Origin: Eggerthellales bacterium
Lineage (GTDB): Bacteria > Actinomycetota > Coriobacteriia > Coriobacteriales > Eggerthellaceae
NCBI GenBank assembly: GCA_029225085.1
Contig: JAQXVU010000048.1
Coordinates: forward strand, 1-64,000
Length of the DNA stretch: 64,000 nucleotides
Direction of reading: 5' to 3'
Shown: positions 17,525 to 26,581 of the stretch, piece by piece
Layout: the number at the start of each line of letters is the position of its first letter
Position numbering within the stretch: position 1 is the first letter of the stretch
Notes under the pieces: generated by a model
The model's input: the letters and a program-made list of their open reading frames with translations, nothing else
The model's database searches: none
Told to the model about the DNA's origin: nothing
Translations under genes and position numbers: made by a program

Positions 17525-18010
17525 ATGGCAGAAGAGAAGAAACTGGTGCCCCTCGATCTGGTAGATAAAATCATCCAGCTTGGCGTGGTGGTCCCCGATC
17601 TCGAGAAGGCTATGGAGGGCATGCGCAGAATTCTGGGTGCCGAGCCCGTGTTCGTGAAGCTCATGGATTACCCCTGGGTGGAGTACTTCGGTGAGCGGGT
17701 AGATGGCAAGGCCCGTATCGCTTCCTACCATTTGGGCATTGAGCTCGAAATCATGGAGCCGGTGGGCGATTGCGATTTGGCTTGGAAGGATCACCTGCGG
17801 GACGCCCCTGGTCCTGGCTATGCTCTGCACCACGTTCGCTTCAACGACGTCGATGACGTCGAGGAGTTTACGGCTCTCATGGCCGAGCGGGGCATCAAGG
17901 TCTATCAGGAAGGCGCTTCGGTGGTGAACCCTGGCGGAAAGTTCGTGTACTACGACACCAGGGAAGACCTGGGATTCGTCATTGAAGTTGTGACAACGGG
18001 CAAGAAGTAA
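17525..18010 (+). CDS. VOC superfamily protein (glyoxalase/epimerase fold)
   Basis: A 161-aa protein with two beta-alpha-beta-beta-beta modules of the vicinal-oxygen-chelate fold, closest in layout to methylmalonyl-CoA epimerase. Metal-ligand positions seem to be Gln18 (IIQLGVVV, usually His), Glu in LEIMEPV, His in ALHHVRF and Glu in FVIEVV. The replacement of the first His by Gln is worth noting but is tolerated in the superfamily. GAGGAAGGAAGAG lies upstream of ATG. It is likely in one unit with the Gfo/Idh oxidoreductase. The reaction is not known. Confidence 0.85.
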   Translation: MAEEKKLVPLDLVDKIIQLGVVVPDLEKAMEGMRRILGAEPVFVKLMDYPWVEYFGERVDGKARIASYHLGIELEIMEPVGDCDLAWKDHLRDAPGPGYALHHVRFNDVDDVEEFTALMAERGIKVYQEGASVVNPGGKFVYYDTREDLGFVIEVVTTGKK

Positions 18011-18022
18011 AAACGCCTTAGA

Positions 18023-18050
18023 AGGTGGCGGAGCATTGGCTCCGCCACCT
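18023..18050 (+). terminator. hairpin after the VOC gene
   Basis: A perfect 12-bp stem AGGTGGCGGAGC / GCTCCGCCACCT with loop ATTG, followed by GTCGTTT. It separates the VOC gene from the acyl-CoA dehydrogenase gene. Confidence 0.75.
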
Positions 18051-18285
18051 GTCGTTTAGGGCGAGTCCGCTGGTCGTTGCGGGGCCGCAATCATACAGCT
18101 AGGGTTTTTTCAAAGGCTGTTCTATGCGCCCTGTGAATGAGACGTGACGGGTAACTGCAACGATGTTTTGGACGGCGGATTCTATACTTTAATAAACTGA
18201 ACCCTAGGGGTTTTGGTGTAGGACAACTGTGTAGTATTTTCCAAAAGCCCAGGTAAACAGAGAGTTTTTAGAAAGGGTGATATAG

Positions 18286-19440
18286 ATGGACTTTACGTTC
18301 ACCGATGAGCAGGAGCTCCTGATCGAGAGCATCAAGGAGTATGCAGATCGCTACTTCGACGATGAGTCTGTAAAGCAGATGTACGCCAACCACCAGATCT
18401 CTCTCGAGGCTGCTATGGCTTACCGTGAGGCTGGCTTCATGCACATGGGCCTTCCCGAGGAGGTAGGCGGCATCCCCTGCGACAAGATGACGCTGGTTCT
18501 CATGTGCGAGAAGCTGCATTACTACACCGGTTGCGTGCTGCCCTTCCAGACCGACATTAACTCCATCACCGACGTTACCGACTTCGGTACCCCTGAGCAG
18601 GCCGCCAAGATCATGGCTGCTGTAGACGCCGAGAACACCTCCGTTGCCTGCACTTCTATCTCCGAGCCTGGCGCAGGTTCCGACAACAATGCTATGACTT
18701 GCCACACCAAGAAGCAGGGCGACGGCACCTATCTGCTGAACGGTCAGAAGACCTGGGTTACCCTGGGCGAGTATGCACAGTACTCCGTGGTTATCGCCAA
18801 GGACGAGGATCCTTCCTACGAGAACAAGAACTACTCCCTGTGGCTGGTGAAGAACGACACCCCAGGCCTGACCACCGGTACCCTGCACAAGATCGGTCAG
18901 GAGATCGTTCCTTTCTGTGACCAGTTCTTCGACAACGTCGTGCTGCATGAGGAAGATCGCATCGGACCTGAGGGCGAGGGCTGGAAGCTCCTCATGAAGA
19001 AGTTCGAGTTCGAGCGCGTTCTGGTTGTTGCTCAGGCTCTTGGTCAGGCGCAGGCCGCTATGGACGACGCCGCTGCCTATGTTTCCGAGCGCATCGCCTT
19101 CGGTAAGCCTATCGCTAAGATTTCCGCTATCCAGAAGCACCTGGTAGAGATGGAAGTTATCCTGCAGAATGTTCGTACCCAGCTGTACAAGACCGTTTGG
19201 AAGCTCGATCAGGGCGAGTCTATCCGCCTCGATTGCGCACTGCTGAAGTACTATGCATGCCCACACCTCACTGAGGTTGCCAACCATGCACTGTCCATCT
19301 ACGCAGCTCTCGGCTACACCGACGAGGTTCGTGCCGGCCGCATCTGGAAGGACCTGCGTGGCTACGAGATGGCTGGCGGCACTCCTGAGGTCATGGAGTA
19401 CATCGCTGGTCGTCAGCTGGTTAAGAAGTATCAGCGTTAA
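18286..19440 (+). CDS. YdiO/CaiA-like acyl-CoA dehydrogenase (possibly an enoyl-CoA reductase)
   Basis: A 384-aa FAD enzyme with the family segments EPGAGSDNN, GQKTWVTLGEYAQYSVV and FEFERVLVVAQALG. At the usual catalytic Glu of medium-chain enzymes (YEGT) this protein has Gly364 in AGGTPEVMEYIAGRQ. The Glu before Arg in FEFER could act instead, as in isovaleryl- or long-chain types. The C-terminal GGT-E-M-YIAGRQ-KYQ pattern matches, from memory, E. coli YdiO, and CaiA (crotonobetainyl-CoA reductase) is also similar. It shares a unit with aroD (51-bp gap). No ETF or CoA ligase/transferase is nearby. Substrate unknown. Confidence 0.9.
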   Translation: MDFTFTDEQELLIESIKEYADRYFDDESVKQMYANHQISLEAAMAYREAGFMHMGLPEEVGGIPCDKMTLVLMCEKLHYYTGCVLPFQTDINSITDVTDFGTPEQAAKIMAAVDAENTSVACTSISEPGAGSDNNAMTCHTKKQGDGTYLLNGQKTWVTLGEYAQYSVVIAKDEDPSYENKNYSLWLVKNDTPGLTTGTLHKIGQEIVPFCDQFFDNVVLHEEDRIGPEGEGWKLLMKKFEFERVLVVAQALGQAQAAMDDAAAYVSERIAFGKPIAKISAIQKHLVEMEVILQNVRTQLYKTVWKLDQGESIRLDCALLKYYACPHLTEVANHALSIYAALGYTDEVRAGRIWKDLRGYEMAGGTPEVMEYIAGRQLVKKYQR

Positions 19441-19491
19441 AAGTGAGCTCGTTCCGGTAGGAATCGGCTCGGTTTCGTAAGGAGGCCCCAC

Positions 19492-20256
19492 ATGGGAGCA
19501 ATTGAGATTAAAGGAATGAAGTTGGGCGAGGGCGCCCCTAAGACCATCATCTCTATCATGGGTGCTGACGCCGATGAGTGCCTGAGCATCATCGAAGAGG
19601 GAAAGGCCGCTGGCGTCGAGTGCTTCGAGTGGCGTGGTGACTTCAACGACGATCGCTATGAGCCCGAGAAGATGGTGGAGTTGGGCCGCAAGGTCTCCGC
19701 TGCCTTGCCTGAGCATCCTCTGCTCTTCACCTTCCGCAGCGTGAGCCAGGGCGGCAACGATACCCTGACCGTGCCCCAGTACGTGGCTCTGAACAAGGCC
19801 ATCATCGAGGCCGAGATCCTCGATATCGTGGACATCGAGACCTGGATCGGCGACGAGGCCGTTCTGGAGCTGGTGAAGTGCGCTCATGAGCATGGTGTGT
19901 ATGCCCTGGTCTCCTATCACAACTTCGCCGGCACTCCTTCCAAGGAGTGGATGGTCAACCTCATGACCCACATGCTGGACATGGGCGCTGACATCCCCAA
20001 GTGCGCCGTCATGGCCAAGGACGCCGCTGATGCCCTGAAGCTGCTGGCCGCTACCGAGGAGGTTCGCCGCCTGCACACCGACGGCCCCACCCTGACCATG
20101 GCCATGGGTCGCGAGGGCTCCATCACCCGCCTCGCTGGCGAGTACTTCGGCAGCGACATCACCTTCTGCTCGCTGGCCAAGTCCTCTGCTCCTGGCCAGG
20201 TGGACGTGCGCCTCGCCCGCAAGATCATGGACGAGCTCCACAGCATCTTGGCATAG
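19492..20256 (+). CDS. aroD: type I 3-dehydroquinate dehydratase
   Basis: A 254-aa class I enzyme interconverting 3-dehydroquinate and 3-dehydroshikimate by a Schiff-base mechanism. Catalytic His143 (SYHNF) and Lys170 (GADIPKCAVM) fall at the same numbers as in enterobacterial AroD. The substrate loop TMAMGREGSITRLAGEYFGS and the C-terminal SSAPGQV lid are present. GGAGG lies 7 bases before ATG 19492. It is linked to the acyl-CoA dehydrogenase rather than to aroA/B/C, which recalls the E. coli ydiB-aroD-ydiF-ydiO order. It could serve biosynthesis or shikimate/quinate use. Confidence 0.95.
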   Translation: MGAIEIKGMKLGEGAPKTIISIMGADADECLSIIEEGKAAGVECFEWRGDFNDDRYEPEKMVELGRKVSAALPEHPLLFTFRSVSQGGNDTLTVPQYVALNKAIIEAEILDIVDIETWIGDEAVLELVKCAHEHGVYALVSYHNFAGTPSKEWMVNLMTHMLDMGADIPKCAVMAKDAADALKLLAATEEVRRLHTDGPTLTMAMGREGSITRLAGEYFGSDITFCSLAKSSAPGQVDVRLARKIMDELHSILA

Positions 20257-20302
20257 TCTCATTTCGGCATAGGTCTTTACGAGGCCTTCGCCTCTTGAGC
20301 AT

Positions 20303-20337
20303 GGGCCGGCTCCTTCGGGAGCCGGCCCTCTTTTTTT
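20303..20337 (+). terminator. strong intrinsic terminator after aroD
   Basis: An 11-bp perfect stem GGGCCGGCTCC / GGAGCCGGCCC with a TTCG tetraloop and a run of seven T. The rest of the 314-bp gap to pntA shows only a possible -10 (TAGAAT, 20443-20448). Confidence 0.95.
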
Positions 20338-20571
20338 GTGGCGCCGCGTGCTTCTCGTTGCTTTATTTTTCGGGTGGGATTTTGCTCAGTTTGCTTCCAT
20401 AGGCATTCGATATAGGTTTCCGAAATGGCCCATATTTGCGGATAGAATCATTAAATATTGGGTTTTACCTGGGACTTTGTACGTTTGTCGCATTTTGTAA
20501 ACCTATCCTTGACCAAGGTTTCGCTCATTGCGGGTAATAATGGTTGCAAGGAAAATGAAGGAGGTTCAGTT

Positions 20572-22116
20572 ATGCGCATTGGAATACCCACTGAGCGTCG
20601 AGCTGGCCAAACGTTGGTCTCCGCAACGCCGGATACCGTAGGCAAGCTCATAAAGCTGGGGTACGAGGTGTATGTGGAGTCCCATGCGGGTAACTCCGCA
20701 AGCTACTACAACGATCAGTACGAGGCGGCTGGTGCCGTTATCGCCGAGCAGAAGGACGTTTGGTCCTGCGATATCGTTACCTGCCTCGATACGCCGCCCA
20801 CCAATCTTCTTGATGCTATGAAGCCAGGCGCTGTGCTCATCAGTCGTCTTAACCCTGCCGCAAACCCTGAGCTGGTGAAGCATCTGTCTGACCTGGGCGT
20901 AACCGCTCTGGCCATGGACGCCGTTCCTCGCATTTCCCGCGCTCAGTCTATGGATGTCCGCTCTTCCATGGCTAACGTAGGCGGCTATCGCGCTGTGGTG
21001 GAAGCAGCCTCTGCGTTCGGTCGTCTCTTCAGTGGCCAGGTAACCGCTGCCGGCAAGATTCCTCCTGCCAAGGTCTACGTCATCGGCGTTGGTGTTGCCG
21101 GCCTTGCCGCCATCGGTACGGCGAAGTCTATGGGCGCCATCGTCTACGCCACCGATGTTCGCTCCGACGTGGCCGATCAGGTTCGCTCTCTGAATGCGGA
21201 GTTCGTGCCCATCCCCGTGGTGCAGGAATCTTCCGATGGCTACGCCAAGGAGATGACCGCTGATCAGGCCGCTTTGGCGCGCGAGGTGTATTCCAAGTAC
21301 GCCATCGAATCCGACATCGTCATCACCACCGCCCAGATTCCCGGTAAGCAGCCCCCGGTTCTCATCGACGCCGACACCGTTGCCAAGATGAAGCCCGGCT
21401 CCGTCATCGTCGACATGGGCGCCTATGCCAACGGCGGTAACTGCGAGCTCACCAAGCCCGCTCAGGCCTTTAAGACCGCTAATGGCGTCACCATCGTGGG
21501 CTATACCGATCTGCCTCGTCGCCTTCCCGGTCAGGCATCTCAGCTGTACGGCCAGAACATCGTGAACTTCTTCAAGCTCACCACCCCTGAAAAGGATGGT
21601 CAGCTGGTTTTAGATATGGAAGACGAGATCGTTCGTGGCGTCACCGTAACCCTGGAAGGCCAGATTATGTGGCCACCTCCTCCCGTGAAGGTCTCCGTGG
21701 CTGCCCCTGCCGCTCCCACCCCCGAAAAGGTGGAGCCCGAGCCTGTGGTCAAGGAGGAGAAGCCTGCCTGGAAGCGCTGGTGGTGGAAGATCGCCCTGGG
21801 CGTTCTGGCCGTGGCCTTGGTGCTGGCTGCCCCTGAGGAGCTGGCCGGCCACTTCTTCGTCTTCGAGCTCGCCTGCGTTGTGGGCTTCTACGTGATCACC
21901 AACGTGACCCACACTCTGCATACGCCCCTCATGTCGGTGACCAACGCCATTTCGGGCATCATTATCGTGGGTGCCTTGCTGCAGATAGGTTCTAGCAACC
22001 CGGTCATCGCGGCTATCGCCTTTGTGGCTGCCGTGCTGGCTTCCATCAACATATTCGGCGGATTCCTGGTTACTCACCGCATGCTGGGAATGTTCCAGAG
22101 GAGCTCTGAGGAATAA
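20572..22116 (+). CDS. pntA: NAD(P) transhydrogenase subunit alpha
   Basis: A 514-aa subunit of the proton-translocating transhydrogenase, which drives NADPH formation from NADH using the proton gradient. The NAD-binding domain I spans about residues 1-380 ([38 protein letters not shown]). After a Pro/Glu linker come three to four membrane helices of domain II. The length equals the one-piece enterobacterial PntA, not the split PntAA/PntAB form. ATG 20572 follows AAGGAGG (20558-20564). Its stop overlaps the pntB start by one base. Confidence 0.97.
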   Translation: MRIGIPTERRAGQTLVSATPDTVGKLIKLGYEVYVESHAGNSASYYNDQYEAAGAVIAEQKDVWSCDIVTCLDTPPTNLLDAMKPGAVLISRLNPAANPELVKHLSDLGVTALAMDAVPRISRAQSMDVRSSMANVGGYRAVVEAASAFGRLFSGQVTAAGKIPPAKVYVIGVGVAGLAAIGTAKSMGAIVYATDVRSDVADQVRSLNAEFVPIPVVQESSDGYAKEMTADQAALAREVYSKYAIESDIVITTAQIPGKQPPVLIDADTVAKMKPGSVIVDMGAYANGGNCELTKPAQAFKTANGVTIVGYTDLPRRLPGQASQLYGQNIVNFFKLTTPEKDGQLVLDMEDEIVRGVTVTLEGQIMWPPPPVKVSVAAPAAPTPEKVEPEPVVKEEKPAWKRWWWKIALGVLAVALVLAAPEELAGHFFVFELACVVGFYVITNVTHTLHTPLMSVTNAISGIIIVGALLQIGSSNPVIAAIAFVAAVLASINIFGGFLVTHRMLGMFQRSSEE

Positions 22117-23579
22117 TGGATATCCTGAACATGTCCTTCTCGGCAGGGGCTGGCGTACTGAATTTCGCCGATCACCTGCAGCAGCTGGCCTACTTGCTGG
22201 CCGCCATCCTCTTCATCCTGGCTCTGGCCAATCTGTCCCGCCAGAAGACCGCTCAGCAGGGCAATAACCTGGGCATTCTGGGCATGATCATCGCCCTGGT
22301 CTCTACGGTTCTGGTGGCAGTGCTGCAGGACGATAGCGCAGCCGTGCTCTGCATCGTCCTCATGGTGGTCGCCATGCTCATCGGCGGCTCCATCGGTGTG
22401 TGGAAGGCCCGCAAGGTACAGATGACCGCCATGCCCGAGCTGGTCGCCATGCTGCACTCCTTCGTGGGTTTCGCCGCCGTGCTGGTGGGCTACAACTCCT
22501 TCTTGGCTACCCCCGGTGCCGACACGGAGCTGAACGCCTTCCATATGGGCGAGGTCGGTCTGGCAGTCTTCATCGGTGCGGTGACCTTTACCGGATCTAT
22601 CGTGGCCTATCTGAAGCTGTCGGGTAAGATCTCCGGTCGACCTCTGACCCTTCCCGGTCGCAATCTGCTGAACCTGGCCATGGTCATCGCCTCTATCGTG
22701 CTCATCGGTTGGTTCATCACCACTCGCGGTGTGGAAGCCGGCATTCTGCCTTTGGCCATCCTTACGGTGATCTCCCTGGTTCTGGGCGCTCATCTGGTGC
22801 TGGCCATCGGTGGTGGCGACATGCCCGTGGTGGTCTCTATGCTGAACTCTTACTCTGGTTGGGCGGCAGCCATGGCAGGCTTCACCCTTTCCAACGACCT
22901 GCTCATCATCACCGGCGCACTGGTTGGCTCTTCGGGCGCGTACCTGTCCTACATCATGTGCCAGGGCATGAACCGCTCCTTTGCATCGGTTATCCTGGGC
23001 GGCTTCGGATCTGATACCTCCTCTGCGGCTCCCGCCGAGGTGAAGGACTACGGCGACTACCATGAGACCTCCGCCGAGGAAGTCGCCAAGCTCCTGAAGG
23101 ATGCCAAGCACGTGGTCATCACCCCTGGTTACGGCATGGCGGTGGCGCAGGCTCAGTTCCCGGTCGCTGACCTGACCAAGCGACTCATGGCTCAAGGCGT
23201 CGACGTGAAGTTCGGCATTCACCCTGTTGCAGGACGTATGCCCGGCCACATGAACGTGCTGTTGGCTGAGGCGAAGGTTCCTTACGACATCGTCTACGAG
23301 ATGGATGAGATCAACGACGACTGGTCCGAGGTAGACGTAGTACTGGTCATCGGTGCTAACGATACGGTGAACCCCTCCGCTACCAACGAGCCCAATTCGC
23401 CTATCGCCGGCATGCCCGTGCTGCATGTATGGGAAGCCTCCCGCGTAGTGGTCTTCAAGAGGTCTATGGGCAATGCGGGTTACTCCGGCGTGCAGAATCC
23501 GCTGTTCTTTAACGACAACACCCTTATGTTGCTGAACGATGCGAAGTCCTCGGTAGATTCCATCCTCGATTACCTGTAG
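22116..23579 (+). CDS. pntB: NAD(P) transhydrogenase subunit beta
   Basis: A 487-aa membrane subunit with about nine helices (residues 15-290) followed by the NADP-binding domain III. That domain contains the signature [13 protein letters not shown] and, further on, the [14 protein letters not shown] and NDTVNPSA segments. Start and preceding stop share TAATG, indicating translational coupling with pntA. Together they give the cell a route from the NADH made by the NAD-type isocitrate dehydrogenase to NADPH. Confidence 0.97.
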   Translation: MDILNMSFSAGAGVLNFADHLQQLAYLLAAILFILALANLSRQKTAQQGNNLGILGMIIALVSTVLVAVLQDDSAAVLCIVLMVVAMLIGGSIGVWKARKVQMTAMPELVAMLHSFVGFAAVLVGYNSFLATPGADTELNAFHMGEVGLAVFIGAVTFTGSIVAYLKLSGKISGRPLTLPGRNLLNLAMVIASIVLIGWFITTRGVEAGILPLAILTVISLVLGAHLVLAIGGGDMPVVVSMLNSYSGWAAAMAGFTLSNDLLIITGALVGSSGAYLSYIMCQGMNRSFASVILGGFGSDTSSAAPAEVKDYGDYHETSAEEVAKLLKDAKHVVITPGYGMAVAQAQFPVADLTKRLMAQGVDVKFGIHPVAGRMPGHMNVLLAEAKVPYDIVYEMDEINDDWSEVDVVLVIGANDTVNPSATNEPNSPIAGMPVLHVWEASRVVVFKRSMGNAGYSGVQNPLFFNDNTLMLLNDAKSSVDSILDYL

Positions 23580-23630
23580 GGCTTCGGGATGGGGACTGAA
23601 TAAAGGGCCTTGTCGCTGAGAGAATAAAAG

Positions 23631-23666
23631 CGCCTCCCCTCGTCAACTGGCGAAGGGAGGCGTTTT
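23631..23666 (+). terminator. terminator after pntAB
   Basis: An eight-base CGCCTCCC / GGGAGGCG stem, extended by three more pairs after one mismatch, is followed by TTTT. Confidence 0.75.
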
Positions 23667-23727
23667 CTATGGGTTCTCAGGTGTAGAATATCAGGCGAGT
23701 AATTGCGCAAACGTGTGAGGGGGATTC

Positions 23728-24018
23728 ATGTCCGAACTCCGTACCAAAGAGGTAGATGACTTTGCCTACGTCCTGTCTCAGATGCAGGACACTGATGAGA
23801 TCTACGCATTGTTCGAGGACATCATGACGGTGCGGGAGATCAAGGAGATCTCTCAGCGCTTGGCCGTTGCCCGCATGCTCGATGCCGGCAAGTCCTATGC
23901 CGCTATCGAGAAGGACACCGGCGCCTCTGCCACTACCATCGCCCGCGTTTCTAAGGCCCTGAACTACGGTTCTGGCGGCTATCGCGCTGCCCTCGACGCC
24001 ATGGCCAAGAAGGCCTAG
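23728..24018 (+). CDS. TrpR-like YerC/YecD family DNA-binding protein
   Basis: A 96-aa protein of the TrpR-related YerC/YecD family. It has an all-helical fold with the helix-turn-helix in SYAAIEKDTGASATTIARVS (about residues 56-75) and the conserved MTVREIKEISQRLAVARML. It lacks recognisable tryptophan-binding residues beyond the fold, so the ligand is unknown. GAGGGGG lies upstream of ATG. Its stop overlaps the convergent LysR gene by a few bases. Confidence 0.92.
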   Translation: MSELRTKEVDDFAYVLSQMQDTDEIYALFEDIMTVREIKEISQRLAVARMLDAGKSYAAIEKDTGASATTIARVSKALNYGSGGYRAALDAMAKKA

Positions 24019-24941
24019 CTCAGCAGGCTTACCGTCTCATCGGCGGAGATGATTTCCTTCAGCAGCTGAATGTAGCGCTGGGCGAGGGTGCTCAGCTTGC
24101 GCTCGTTGTGGGTCACGTAGCCCACCGTCATGGTCTCGTTGCTCTGCAAAGGGATGGCCACGATGCCCGACTGCATCTCTTGGGATAGCACACCGGTAGA
24201 CAAGGTGTAGCCGCTTCCGCTGGTCAGCAGGTTGGTGAGGGTGCCGCGGTCGGAATAGGTGATGTTGCGCTTGTGGGGCAGGGAGCCGTAGGGCTCCTCG
24301 GCGAAGAAGAAGCTGTTAGAGGTTCCCTGTTCGAAGGAGTAGCGTGGGTAGTCTTCCAGATCGTCGAGGGTCAGGATGTCTTTGTCTGCCAGGGGATGCT
24401 GGGCGCCTACGAAGACGTGCACGCGGGCTTTGAACAGGGGTGTGAACTGCAGGTTCGCCTCTTCGAGGCAGCGGGTCATGATGCGTTCGTTGAAGCTGGA
24501 TTCATACAGCACGCCGATTTCGGAGCGGAATTCCCGCACGTCGTCGATGATCTCTGAGGTGCGAGTCTCTCGCAGGGTGAAGTTGTAGGCGTCCTCATCG
24601 TGCTCTTCTACCAGGGTGACGAAGGCGTGCACGCAGAAGGCGTAGTGCTGGGTGGAAACGGACAGGCGGTTGTGCACGGCGCGGTTGGTGCGGCTGTAGC
24701 GGTTCTGCAGCAGGTCGGCCTGCTCGAGAACCTGGCGCGCGTAGCCTAAGAGCTCGGTGCCGTCGTTGGTGAGGGTGAGGCCGCGGTTCGACCGCAGGAA
24801 GACTTCGACTCCTAGCTCCTCTTCCAGTTCCTTAATGGCAACCGAGAGGGTGCTTTGGGAGACGAAGAGCTGCTGGGCTGCAGCGTTGAAGGAGCCGCAC
24901 TGGGCCACTTCGAGAAGGTAGCGAAGCTGTTGCAGGGTCAT
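24015..24941 (-). CDS. LysR-type transcriptional regulator
   Basis: A 308-aa LTTR with the usual N-terminal helix-turn-helix (MTLQQLRYLLEVAQCGSFNA, then QLFVSQSTLSVAIKELEEEL) and a C-terminal effector-binding domain. It starts two bases after the stop of the MFS transporter gene, with AAAGG inside the transporter's last codons, so the two are co-transcribed. It probably regulates the transporter and itself; the inducer is unknown. Confidence 0.93.
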   Translation of the reverse strand: MTLQQLRYLLEVAQCGSFNAAAQQLFVSQSTLSVAIKELEEELGVEVFLRSNRGLTLTNDGTELLGYARQVLEQADLLQNRYSRTNRAVHNRLSVSTQHYAFCVHAFVTLVEEHDEDAYNFTLRETRTSEIIDDVREFRSEIGVLYESSFNERIMTRCLEEANLQFTPLFKARVHVFVGAQHPLADKDILTLDDLEDYPRYSFEQGTSNSFFFAEEPYGSLPHKRNITYSDRGTLTNLLTSGSGYTLSTGVLSQEMQSGIVAIPLQSNETMTVGYVTHNERKLSTLAQRYIQLLKEIISADETVSLLS

Positions 24942-24943
24942 TG

Positions 24944-26323
24944 CTATTCCTTTCCGGTGAAGGACGTTGGTTCGTTGTTGGGGGCCGCAGGTGCATCGTC
25001 GGGGCGCGGGGAGGCGCCGTTGGTGCGGGCGGGCTTGTCGTTCAGGAGGATGAGGCTGGCCACGATGGTCGCGGCGATGATGACCAGATTAGCGGCGAAG
25101 GTGAAGGTGAACCCGAAGGCTGAGATCACGTTGCCCCAGATGAAGGCGCCAGAGGCGAAGCCGGCGTCGTTGCCGATGTAGAAGGTGGCGCTGGCGGCTC
25201 CGCGGCGATGGTCGGGAGCGCGGCGGATAGACTCGCTGAGCAGCAGGGGCTGGGCGATGCCGCAGAAGATGCCGTAGCAGACGCCGGAGGCCAGAAGGGC
25301 TGGCGTGTTGTTGAAGATCATGAGCAGTGCGAAGCCCAATCCGCCAATGATCAGGCCGGGAATCATGAGAGTGTTGAAGGACAGGGTGTCGAAGGCTTTG
25401 CCCGCCACCATACGAAGGACCACCATGACCACGGCCGCCACGATGAAGAAGGCGTTGATTCCCTCTACCTGGGCGGTGGCGGCGTACAGGGAGATATAAC
25501 TCATGTACAGGCTCATGGGGATGTACACCAGCACGGTGATGATGGCAGGGCGCACCGAGGCTTTCTCGATGTAGCGGAAGATGCCGCGAGGCTCGGCGCT
25601 GGTTGCGTTGGCGCTGGCGGCCTCTGCTTCGGTGGCTTCGTTGCTGGCGGCCTCGGCGTTGGCGACCTTGGTGCCAGCGGTCTCGGCGCCGGCGGTCTCA
25701 GTATCGGCGAGCTTGGAGCCCTGGGCGTCGTCGCTCCTCTGCGCCCTGGGAACCTTGGGGAGCTTGCAGGGGAGGATGCTGGCGAATGCCGCCAGGGCGA
25801 CCACGGCGAAAGCTACGAAGAGCTCCGTGCGTCCTTGGGTGGCGAACCAGATGGCGATCATGGGGCCAAGGGCCATGGCCACGGCGTAGGCCATGCTCTG
25901 ATAGCCCATGCCCTCTCCTAAGCGGCTGGCGGGGATGATGTCTGCCGCTGCCGCAGATCCTACGGTGATGATGGCGGAGAATCCCAGACCCATGAGGATG
26001 CGGCTGGGAATGAGTGAGTAGATGCTGGTGGTGAACAGGGCCAGGATGCAGCCGGCAAGGCTGATGAGGGCGCCCGCGGCGATGATGATCTTGCGACCGT
26101 GCTTGTCGGAGAGGTTGCCTACTACCAGGCGCGATGCTAAGGCGGTAAGGGCGAAGCAGCAGATGATGATACCGGTGACGGTGGAGGGCTCCCCGGCGTT
26201 TTCCACCAGGATCGCCACGCCGTTGTGCACGCCGTTTGCAGTGATAGATCCGCAGAAGGTCACCACCATCATGAGGATGAAGGTGAGGGTGAACAGGCGC
26301 TCACGGTGCTTCGTATCGGTCAT
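24944..26323 (-). CDS. MFS transporter with Ala-rich repetitive central loop
   Basis: A 459-aa twelve-helix major facilitator. The loop between helices 2 and 3 carries the family motif (GNLSDKHGRKI, residues 69-79). The central cytoplasmic loop (about 192-247) is expanded by a degenerate Ala/Glu/Thr repeat (ADTETAGAETAGTKVANAEA and onward) encoded by 30-bp units. AAGGAGC lies eight bases before ATG. It forms an operon with the downstream LysR gene. The cargo is unknown; related carriers move organic acids or drugs. Confidence 0.9.
   Translation of the reverse strand: MTDTKHRERLFTLTFILMMVVTFCGSITANGVHNGVAILVENAGEPSTVTGIIICCFALTALASRLVVGNLSDKHGRKIIIAAGALISLAGCILALFTTSIYSLIPSRILMGLGFSAIITVGSAAAADIIPASRLGEGMGYQSMAYAVAMALGPMIAIWFATQGRTELFVAFAVVALAAFASILPCKLPKVPRAQRSDDAQGSKLADTETAGAETAGTKVANAEAASNEATEAEAASANATSAEPRGIFRYIEKASVRPAIITVLVYIPMSLYMSYISLYAATAQVEGINAFFIVAAVVMVVLRMVAGKAFDTLSFNTLMIPGLIIGGLGFALLMIFNNTPALLASGVCYGIFCGIAQPLLLSESIRRAPDHRRGAASATFYIGNDAGFASGAFIWGNVISAFGFTFTFAANLVIIAATIVASLILLNDKPARTNGASPRPDDAPAAPNNEPTSFTGKE
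25588..25711. repeat. four degenerate 30-bp tandem units inside the MFS gene
   Basis: Units begin near 25591, 25621, 25651 and 25681 with exact 30-bp spacing, each built on a CTCGGCG...GGCG theme. On the minus strand they encode the Ala-rich loop between the two transporter halves, keeping frame. Confidence 0.85.
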
Positions 26324-26581
26324 AGGTTGGTGCTCCTTGTTGGTTTCGTAGCGCGTTTGCCGCTATGAATTGGGTTCATAACGCCATGAGTTATTCTGAT
26401 GCTTTAGCTACCTAAAGTGCTATAGGAAAAACCGATAACAGGCTACCAGAAAGGGGTAACGCCCGCGGGGTTTTCCTGGGGGAAACTTTTCTCTATGATT
26501 CCAACTATTGAAAAACGGGGCATGTAGCCCCAGCTTGCAAGTGAGAAATCAGTTAAGCATGAAACAGAAAGGATTCCTACC

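Noticed and set aside
18268-20262. A 664-codon minus-strand frame spanning the acyl-CoA dehydrogenase and aroD
   Set aside because: It crosses two well-supported genes on the other strand and shows no recognisable domain or ribosome-binding site.
22074-23426. A His/Gly/Asp-rich minus-strand frame opposite pntB
   Set aside because: Apparent metal-binding richness arises from the reverse complement of membrane-helix codons (ATC, GTC, GCC); pntB is certain.
26324-26581. SAM-I riboswitch or T-box before metQ
   Set aside because: Neither the SAM-I core nor a T-box sequence was found; only a short GC-rich stem near 26460 is present.
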